Assembly (NCBI RefSeq): GCF_040802235.1
Contig: NC_133161.1
Span: forward strand, 149,411,121-149,475,120
DNA: 64,000 nucleotides
Direction: 5' to 3'
Source of the DNA: Manis javanica
Lineage: Eukaryota > Chordata > Mammalia > Pholidota > Manidae
The position numbers and the translations under genes are program-made. The notes under the pieces were generated by a model that saw nothing but the letters and a program-made list of their open reading frames with translations, ran no database searches and had not been told where the DNA came from. Below, one piece after another: positions 56,870 to 64,000 of the stretch (the first letter of the stretch is position 1; each line of letters starts with the position of its first letter).

Positions 56870-57030
56870 TCTTCCACCTACATTGTTTCATTTACTCTTC
56901 ACAACAATCCCATGATTCCCATGCCCTTTCCTCCCTCAAAGGAGAAGATCTGGGAGGCTAAGCAACTCGCTCTCTGCACAGCTTGTAGACCCGCCTGGGA
57001 CCATGTCTGGGGGCCCCAAAGCCAGCCTGG
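56870..57030 (-). mobile_element. MIR SINE, antisense
   Basis: 'cattgtttcatttactcttc', 'acaacaatcccatgattccc', 'ggaggctaagcaactcgctc' and 'acagcttgtagacccgcc' follow the MIR complement (cattatctcatttaatcctc, acaacaaccct, gaggttaagtgacttgcc, acagctagtaagtggc). Confidence 0.72.
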
Positions 57031-58779
57031 ACACAGCTCTAGGCCAGTTCCCGTTCAGTGTCTCCTAAAGGCTGCTCTGAAATGGGCAGCTGTGGCCTCA
57101 CAGCACAGCACTGAGGGCCTCCCCAGCCTTAGGGACTGGTCATTCATTCACCCAATAGTCGGGAGCGCTGCTCTGCCTGCGGCCCTGCCCAGGGGCATGA
57201 GACCCTGAAGTAAAGTAGTTAATTCATCAAATGCAATTCTGGTAAAAACTGCATTGGAGCCTCTCTACCCCCCACTGGTCGCCATCCTATTTTTCTACAT
57301 GCAGTTAAAGTCCACCCTCACTCACCCCTCCTCCAGCTCCTGCAAAGCAAAATTACAGCCATTTGTCCCTCAGAAACCAAATTAACCCACTAGGCCACGC
57401 TGGAGGGTGGGGGTCACGACTGACAGCATCAGCTCTCCAAGCGAGGATACATCTAGAAGTACATGAAGAGTTTCCGAAAGGATTGGGAGCCTGGGGACAT
57501 TGAAGGGAACCAATTTCCACTCTGCAACAGCCCACACGCCCCCCCCAGGTGGGGTGCCTGGGAGCGCACCTCCTGCCAGGTGCCTCCCTCCGTCCCCTTT
57601 CCTTGTCACCTTTCTCCTGGCTCACAAAAGAGAAGCATTCCTTAATGGCTCCAAATCTTACTGTAATGCACAATTTATGCAAAAGTAAAAAGCCTCCAGA
57701 GTATCAGGAAATGAGACGATTTGAAACATCAACACACCAGTCAGGGTTCAGTGCAGGAAACACACCTAGGAAACCCAGGCTGGGTCCTTCTGGACGGTGT
57801 GGACAGCAGGAGAGAACTGCTGCCCTGGAGCAACGCTCACCGGGGACAGGAGCCCCTTGCCGCCTGAGCAGCCCCTGCACCCCAGGAAACGGGACATGGG
57901 CCCCCAAAGCTGTGACCCAGTAGAGTGTGAGGTTGGCCAAGAAGTTGCTAATGCCGTGACATGCAGAGCGCTGGAAAATCAGCCCTGGAATCAGCCGCAG
58001 AAACATCCTGACCCTCCTGAACAGAGAGGCCGTTAGAAGCCTCGGGGAGGGCGCTCTGCCTCGCCTGCACCTTCCTCACTTCACACGAGGGCTTCAAATG
58101 GCAGTGCCCCACCCTACGTGCAAGCGAGCATTAAAAATGTGGTCGGATTTCCATCCTTTCCACTTGGGAGCACAGAATGGAGACGGAGGGGCCAGTCCAA
58201 GTGCCTATCCCAGCTGTGTCCACAAAAACTCCTGAATTTCAAGACAGGTAAACCTTAGGGTGCTCCCGTCTGTCCTGGCCTTACACATCCCTACTAAAGG
58301 TAAGGGAGAGCATGTCAGGACATCCCGAGCCCATGGGCCAGTGCGGGTGATGAGCTGTAATTTAAAATTCTCACCTCTCCCATCCTCCACTCCTGAGGGA
58401 TGAGCCCACAAGCTAAGAGCAGAGAGAGCGTCAGTCAGAAACATTAAGGCAGCCGTAGCAACAAATTCACGGCAGGGCTTGAATCAGAGCATTTTGGGTT
58501 TATGAAACCTGGCCGGATGTCTCAGTCTCCCATGAAGCCCAGTCTTTGCTCTTCTCAATAATGAGAAAGAAGTTGGTGGGTGAGGCTCAGCCCCCCACGG
58601 CTCATTCGGGTCTCAGCTACGTGTTTTGCACAATTGCGAGGAGGAGAAGGTGAAAGTTCATCGCTTCCTTCCAGCTGCTCACGTGACACCCCAAGTCACA
58701 GGACACACGTTATACCCACACTCATTTCTCACTTGGGCGCCATCTCTTTCTTGTTCTCAACCAGTTCTCTGCTCATTTA
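57031..58779. other. Unique sequence, no gene seen
   Basis: No exon, RNA gene or clear repeat is recognised. Frames are short and domain-free. Confidence 0.5.
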
Positions 58780-59480
58780 CTCATTCTAACATGAGCTTAT
58801 GAGATTTAGATTAATTTAATGAAAATATATGTGGATCTTATTGCAAGTAATGTCCTGAATAGCAATCATTAATAAATATGCTATGGCAAGCCTCCCACTT
58901 ACTAGACACTTAATATCATCTCCTCGTCTGTTATTAATGTTGTAACATTAATTAATGTTCACCCATGGGCACATAAATTTATTGTAAAAACGACCCCCAT
59001 ATCTCTCATTAAGAAAGAATTTTCCAAAATCTTTTTCTTTGTATATTTAATATTTTCACTGAAATTTTTATGTATGCATGTTGTTTTGATCAACTATATA
59101 ATAGCAATCATATAATAATATTTCAATGTGAAGAAAATACTTTACCATTTACAGCCTTACAGTCACAGGAATTCTTTAAAATTAGCTTTAATGTATATAT
59201 GATAGGATATGAAAAGTCTTTAAACAAAAGAACATATAATGTGAAGAGACAAAATGGAATTAAAAGAGAAAAAGGAATAAAGTAAATTCCCGGCTCTTAA
59301 GAAAGGCTTGGCTTTGCTGGTTTTACAGAGGAGGATGCAAATCTGGGCGCCATTGTATTTAGTCTCCTCTGGCGCATTAGAGAGGGTGCGACAGCCTCTG
59401 ATTATAAAACGGCAATAATCTGGAAACACCATCTTATTTAGATGTCAATTTTAAAATATGCAAGAGTGTATATGGTTTTT
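58780..59480. promoter_or_regulatory. AT-rich, homeodomain-motif-rich block (candidate conserved element)
   Basis: About 700 bp of AT-rich sequence in GC-rich surroundings, not matching a repeat that I know. ATTA/TAAT cores are dense: TTAGATTAATTTAATG (58806-58821), AATCATTAATAAATATG (58863-58879), ACATTAATTAATG (58945-58957). The 3' part (59310-59470) mixes an octamer ATGCAAAT (59335-59342) with 'gcgccattgtatttagtc' and 'cggcaataatctggaaac'. An old, unrecognised repeat remains possible for 59030-59280. Confidence 0.4.
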
Positions 59481-59659
59481 CCCATTTCTTTAGGGATATG
59501 AGTAAAAATGTTTGAGGATCCCTATTCTAGGGCCAGCAAAGGCCAGACGCAGGGAATAACCTATAATGAAGAGAATCTGAGTGGCGGAGGGCAGGTAATA
59601 CTTCTGACTGGGGCGATGGAAGGAGGCGGCACCGGTCCACCCGCAGACCCCAGCCAGGC
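59481..59659. other. Unique sequence, nothing recognised
   Basis: Short stretch between the AT-rich block and a MIR. Confidence 0.4.
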
Positions 59660-59755
59660 CACCTGTGTTGACAGCACAGGCCCAGGGCCAGACTGCCTGG
59701 GTTCCAGTCCTGGTTCTTCTGTGGCCCCCCAGGGGACCCTGGACACCTTATGGAA
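59660..59755 (+). mobile_element. MIR SINE, sense, 5' part
   Basis: 'gggccagactgcctgggttc', 'cagtcctggttcttctgtgg' and 'ggacaccttatggaaccccg' follow MIR (agccagactgcctgggttcgaatcctggctctg ... gcaagttacttaacctct). Confidence 0.75.
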
Positions 59756-60134
59756 CCCCGTCCCTCCCAGAATTTAGGGAGGACTGGACCCTGCCTGTCA
59801 GGGAGGCTGTGAGGACCCCATGGGACTCCCGTGCCATCCTGAGGGGTGCCAACCCTGGGAAGGACTCAGAGAACATCCACACTTGCACGAGCATGGCCCA
59901 CACCGTCCAGGGTCCCAGGGCCAAAGCCAGCTGAAAAGGGGGTGCACATCTTCCAGGAATGGGCCTGCTTGAGTATCCCAGCCACAGAAATATGGCCACG
60001 GCACTGGTTCCTGAGAGATACAGGTACAGACTGGGGATCTTAAGTCATTTGGCTCTTGGGGCTGTGCCTCTCCCAGTGTGACTGAGTCTGAGACCAGGTC
60101 CAGAACCTCCCGGCCGCTCTGCGCGTGCCCACGA
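59756..60134. other. Unique sequence, no gene seen
   Basis: No exon, RNA gene or repeat is recognised. Confidence 0.45.
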
Positions 60135-60325
60135 TGGGGCAGACGGGGTTCTAAGCGCTTTACAACTATAGTTCACTAAACACTCACAGCCACCCAGCAA
60201 TGTGGGTGTGACTGCCATGTCATTTTACAGATGAGGCGCTAGAGGCACAGAGAGGCTGAGTGACTTGCCTGACATCACAGCCAGGAAGTGATGGAGCTGA
60301 GATTTGAACCCAGGCTGCCATGAAA
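60135..60325 (-). mobile_element. MIR SINE, antisense, well preserved
   Basis: 'ttctaagcgctttacaacta', 'cattttacagatgaggcgct', 'gaggcacagagaggctgagt', 'gacttgcctgacatcacagc' and 'gagatttgaacccaggctgc' are the complete MIR complement core in order. Confidence 0.92.
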
Positions 60326-61499
60326 CCTCTGGCCACACCACGTCTCCGACTGCCCCTGGCCCTCCTCTCCTCTGCATGGCAGCCCGGCCTCCACGGTCCA
60401 GTACTGTGGCGTGTGGACTTCCAGCTCTCCTGCACGCCCCTCGGGAACCCTGAGCTCTGCAGCACGGGCCACAGGCCAGCCCACGCAGTCACCCCACATG
60501 GGCGGCTCTGGCTTTGGGGGGCACCTTCTGAAGCTTTTGCACCATAGATTCCCCCAGCTCTGCTCAGTCACCTGGGGCTTTCCCAGCTCGGAGTCAGCTC
60601 CTGAGTAGGGCTGAGGTCCGTTCTGGGTGAGGAGGGGATGCATCTCCACAGGACGCGGCACAGCCTTCAGTGCGACACCATTAGCACTGACATCCCACAG
60701 CCTCTGCAGGTCCAGCCACCAGTAACAATGCCATTCCCTGGTCGTTCCTTCTCCAGCCCCTCAGTACAGCCCCCAGCCTTCTGCTTAAACACAGGATGAA
60801 GGGCCGGCCAGGCACCCGGGAGGGTCTGCGCTTGCCAAGTACCCCTGGGCCGTAGGGAGTGCTCTGTGAGGCAGCAGATAGAAAAACACCATGAGAGCTT
60901 GAGAGAAAAGCCTAACCTTTCAAACTGCAAGCAGGGGAAGGTTTCATACCTCAGAGCTTTCAGCAGCTGCGTTTGCCTGGCCTTTGAACACAGAGCCCAA
61001 TGCTTGCATGCTGCTCTGAGCTCTGCAAACCACGTAACCAGCCCCCTGCTCGTTCCCCAGGCAGCACGTGCTTCTCAGCAAAACTCATCCCGAGGGCCTC
61101 GAGCTGAGCAGCAGGATGGGCCGCCAAGACGACAGTGAAAGGGGTGGTTCCAGGGCCCCAGCCTGAGCCCAAGCGCCCGGCCTCTCTGCCCCCGGGGTGG
61201 CCCTCCCGCTCTCCAGTAGCTGTTACTGATGCCTGGCCCTCGATGCCCTGCCCTCGGCTCCCTTCCCTCTTGTCCCCTAATGGATGTGTCTGCTCCTCGG
61301 CTCACTTACACCAAAGGCCGCCTCCTGGACGCCCCCTCAGCAGCTCCCGCCCCCCACGCACAAAGCTAGTCACCCCTGGAGACAGTGCGTGGCGGGCTGC
61401 TCCTCCAGGAACAGGCTGCCACCCCTCGGTGTGCCGGAGGGAAGTCGCTCCCCCTCAAGTCAGCCCTTGCTGCCAGGCCCTGTTTCTGGCTGTGGCACC
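60326..61499. other. Unique GC-rich sequence, no gene seen
   Basis: No exon, RNA gene or clear repeat is recognised. Confidence 0.5.
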
Positions 61500-62250
61500 T
61501 CATTCTCACAGGTGCCCAGGTCTGAATCTTCCTGGTGGCCTTGCTCTCCCCTTGCCTCCACCTCCAACCTCCAACAGAGCCCAAAATCTTGTCATTCCTT
61601 CCTTAAAGCGTGTCTTGTATTCGTTTTTTCCTGTCAACTCCTATTGCCGGCAGCCTCGTCCAGACCTCGGCCAGCTCTGCTCCCACAGGGGCTCCTGCCC
61701 GGCCTCAGGCTCGAGCGGACTCCCTGCCAACTATTTGTGAAATGGCTCCAGCAATAAGTTTATTAGAAATCGGTCTGCTGACGGTGTGATTCTGTCCCTC
61801 AAAAATCCTCAGCGGTCCCCGTCAGGGAGCCCAGCGATCTTCCATCCTCTACTGATCGCAGTGACTGTCCTGTCAGACGCGGTTACGTCGCCCCTGTGAG
61901 GGTCTTCATGGCTTCTGTTGCCCAGAATGATCCCTCACGTGACCCGGACACACAGACGCACATGCACACACTCTTTGCCTGGGTAATTCCCGATGGTTCT
62001 TCTGAGCTCAGGTTCCCTGTCATGAAGGGTCATGCACCTCACACCTCCCCTTCGGGGCCCTTACCGCCACTGCAGTAGTCAGCGTATTTCATGTCTGATC
62101 TGTCCCATGGATGATTTAATGTCCCTCTTCCTTGCTAGAATATAAACTTCAAAAGGGCGAAGACTGGGGGGGTCTTGTTCAGACAGACCTTCCTGCTTGC
62201 CTGATGAGTAGCAGGCGTTGAGCAAACGTTTGTTGGATAGATGAACGGAC
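61500..62250 (+). mobile_element. L2 LINE, 3' end, sense
   Basis: Pyrimidine-rich sequence with L2 landmarks in order: 'tcaactcctattgccggcag', 'ggtgtgattctgtccctcaa', 'cctcagcggtccccgtcag', then 'ttgctagaatataaacttca' (62132-62151), 'ggtcttgttcagacag' and the terminus 'tgatgagtagcaggcgttga', 'gcaaacgtttgttggataga', 'tgaac' (62199-62245). The last part matches the L2 3' end (ctagactgtaagctcc ... gtaggcgctcaataaatgtttgttgaatgaatga). The upstream limit is uncertain. Confidence 0.75.
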
Positions 62251-62389
62251 CACCATTTCCTGAGTCCCAAGGTCTCTCTGTCAGGCGCTTCGTCGCATGT
62301 CATCCTCACAGAAGTCTGCTCGGTAGGATTTCCACTCTCTAGGACCTTGACATGTCAAAGGTCACAGACATTACAGACCAGAGCTGGTG

Positions 62390-62560
62390 AGACAGGTCTT
62401 CCTCACCAAGCACACCCTGTGCCTTCTCACCTCCCTGCCTTTCTGGCTTGGCTTCCACCTGAAACACCCCCTCTCCCTTCACCTGCTGAAATTCTAGCCG
62501 CCTTTGAGGGTCCTGTCTTACAAGGGGCTCCTGCTACCTTCTCATCTGGTCTGAAATATG
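62390..62560 (+). mobile_element. Possible second L2 piece, sense
   Basis: 'ggcttggcttccacctgaaa', 'cacccctct' and 'ctgctgaaattctagccgcc' resemble the L2 segment 'gcctggaacgctcttcccc ... cctactcatccttcaggtc'. Match quality is low. Confidence 0.35.
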
Positions 62561-62564
62561 TACA

Positions 62565-62690
62565 ATGGATTGGAACCTGGACCCCAAAGTCAGGAGGACT
62601 TGGATTTGAATTCTAAATAAGCTAGTGACTCTGAGCACATTACTTGAGCTCCATTTCCTTATCTCCCATGTGACAATGTTCACTCCCTCT
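62565..62690 (+). mobile_element. MIR SINE, sense
   Basis: 'ggaccccaaagtcaggagg', 'acttggatttgaattctaaa', 'gctagtgactctgagcacat' and 'tacttgagctccatttcctt' are MIR in order. Confidence 0.8.
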
Positions 62691-62869
62691 TCACGGAACA
62701 TGCGTGGGACCCGGCACTCGGGGCCAACTGGACGGAGGAGCTAAAGCGGCACCAGTTCAGCTCTTCATCCCCCTTGTCCTGCTGTTTCAAAAAAAAACTG
62801 TCCCCTTTGTCGAGCCTTCCAGCTGCCCCCGGACAACCACCGCAATTCACTTGATGTGACTGCCAAACA
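62691..62869. other. Unique sequence, nothing recognised
   Basis: Short non-repetitive gap between MIR and L1; one A-run at 62790-62798. Confidence 0.4.
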
Positions 62870-63115
62870 TACATTTACACACACAGTATGAATAATATTG
62901 TCTTACGTGGTTTTAAAATTTATCTCTATGGGATCACAATGTAAGTATCATGCCACAACTTGATTTTTCCTCTCATTATTATAGCTTGATATTGATACAA
63001 ATGGATGTCTTTCATTCCATTTAGCTGCTTTATTATAATCCAACATGTTATATTTCACCTACCCAACTGCATGCTGTTGGTTCAATTAAGTTGACTATGT
63101 TTTTTTCTCTATTAA
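62870..63115 (-). mobile_element. Old L1 LINE fragment, antisense
   Basis: 'cttacgtggttttaaaattt', 'gggatcacaatgtaagtatc', 'acaacttgatttttcctctc', 'gtctttcattccatttagct' and 'gctttattataatccaacat' follow the complement of an L1ME-type 3' end (ggcatcatactgtatat, caacttgctttttt, catataatattcca). Very diverged. Confidence 0.6.
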
Positions 63116-63119
63116 CAGT

Positions 63120-64000
63120 GAAACAGAGAAACTTGTGCTTCTAACCAAGATTAAGTGCCATGGACCGGACTTACCCTCCTGCCTGAAAAAGCTAATACTA
63201 GAGAAAGTGTATAAACAGTAATTTTTTAAAGACATTAAACTTCAGGCAATGAGGACACTTACCACTGAGAGCTGGGAAACAAACAGCTTAAGCCCAAAGA
63301 CTGCCCTAGCTTCCTGCCTTAGCGGCCTTTCCAGGCCACTGTGAGAGGACTCAGAGGACTCTTTGATCTGAAGACATGAGACTTAGAGTCCTGGGTACAA
63401 AGGTGGTTAAAGTTCGCAGGGCACAGAGCACAGAAGAGGAGCAAGCTACACCGACAGAGGGCTCCAGGGGGCTCCAGGGGGCTCCAGAGGGCTCCAGGGG
63501 GCTCTAGGGGGGGTTCAGAGGGCTCCAGGGGGTTCCAAGAGGCTCCAGAGGGCTCTAGGGGGCTCCAAGGAGCTCCAGAGGGTTCTAGGGGGGCTCCAGA
63601 GGACTCCAGAGGGCTCCAGAGGGCTCCAGGGGGCTCCAGGGGGGGCTCCAGAGGGCTCCAGGGGGCTCTAGGGGGCTCCAGAGGACTCCAGAGGGCTCCA
63701 GAGGGCTCCAGGGGGGTCTCCAGAGGGCTCCAGAGGGCCCACGTGAGTCTTCAGCAGAGAGGCCATCGGTACACGCATGTGGCCAGTGAAAGAACCACCC
63801 AAAGAATTAGTAGGAACAGTGCACAGTTCCCATATAGGGCTTGGAATAGTGCCTGTTCCCACTAGCTACACTGGAAAATCTTATAATCCCTGGGGCATTG
63901 GGTTGAATAATCAGAAAAGTCTTGCTCCAGTATCAGGGAATGGACATCTTTAAATTAAACATTGCTCTAGTCTTAACTAGAGATCTAACAAATCTCAAAA
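63120..64000 (+). mobile_element. Possible old L1 5' UTR, sense, carrying a minisatellite, running off the window
   Basis: The sequences on both sides of the minisatellite, 'aagtgccatggaccggactt', 'aaacagtaattttttaaaga' and 'gcttaagcccaaagactgcc' before it, and 'ctggaaaatcttataatccc' and 'ggggcattgggttgaataat' after it, read like the 5' UTR of L1M-type elements as I remember them. If so, the element's coding part would lie beyond 64000. The assignment rests on memory of a fast-evolving region and needs a repeat-library search. Confidence 0.45.
63456..63745 (+). repeat. G-rich minisatellite, 10-11-bp unit GGGCTCCAGAG/GGGCTCCAGGG
   Basis: About 27 imperfect copies in tandem, varying in G-run length (3 to 7) and with occasional CTCTAG, GTTCAG and ACTCCAG variants. 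The unit length is not a multiple of three, so the Pro/Ser/Leu-rich minus-strand frame running through part of it is incidental. Closely spaced G-runs on the plus strand give strong G-quadruplex potential. Confidence 0.95.

Noticed and set aside
19205-59342. Three octamer ATGCAAAT motifs (19205, 56282, 59335)
   Set aside because: An 8-mer is expected about twice by chance on two strands of 64 kb, so three is not notable by itself.
1-64000. CRISPR arrays, bacterial operons, phage or plasmid features
   Set aside because: The repeat content is plainly mammalian. The tandem arrays have no spacer architecture.

Overview
This is a mammalian (eutherian) nuclear genomic window with no protein-coding gene that I can support. 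The case for a eutherian genome is the repeat set: many worn MIR and L2 copies, several old L1 fragments in both orientations, and an ERVL-MaLR (MLT1-type) LTR. Repeat families were named from remembered consensus sequences, since no library could be run. There are no prokaryotic signals such as Shine-Dalgarno-led operons. Open frames on both strands are numerous, but they are GC-rich, overlap one another, are proline/arginine/glycine-rich, and none shows a recognisable protein domain. The only recognisable coding homology is a short piece of L1 ORF2 endonuclease near 34.5 kb. I recognised no lineage-restricted SINE (Alu, B1/B2, CAN, PRE1, ERE, Ves, Bov), so I cannot name the species.

Layout. 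0-1.6 kb: an antisense L1 3' end with an expanded TG/TA microsatellite, next to a tailed 300-bp retroinsertion with target-site duplication. 2.0-2.75 kb: a strong CpG island. 3-9 kb: unique GC-rich sequence with one MIR and a CTCF-like site. 9.27-9.62 kb: MLT1-type LTR. 10.4-10.8 kb: AT-rich, homeodomain-motif-rich block. 12.65 kb: an 87-bp L1 scrap flanked by a perfect 15-bp duplication. 13-25 kb: GC-rich unique sequence with MIR scraps, an ERV1-like LTR end (20.8 kb), a pair of RFX X-boxes (21.8 kb) and an L2 (25 kb). 25.5-26.6 kb: motif-rich block and an L1 3' end. 30.9-34.6 kb: L1 fragments, a three-copy 87-bp minisatellite and MIR. 36.5 kb: TG-rich microsatellite. 39.7 kb and 47.7 kb: further CpG islands, with 40.2-40.75 kb an antisense L1 between them. 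53.35-54.7 kb: the longest open frame (451 codons) in CpG-rich DNA. 58.8-59.5 kb: AT-rich conserved-looking block. 60-64 kb: MIR, L2, L1 and a G-rich minisatellite that may lie inside an L1 5' UTR.

Interpretation. The window reads as intergenic or deep intronic DNA. If it has a function, the best places to look are the CpG islands (possible promoters of non-coding transcripts), the paired X-boxes, the AT-rich homeodomain-motif blocks and the CTCF-like sites. I found no convincing undescribed multi-gene system. The most unusual objects are the paired X-boxes at two-turn spacing, the tiny L1 insertion with an intact duplication, and the in-frame 87-bp minisatellite.
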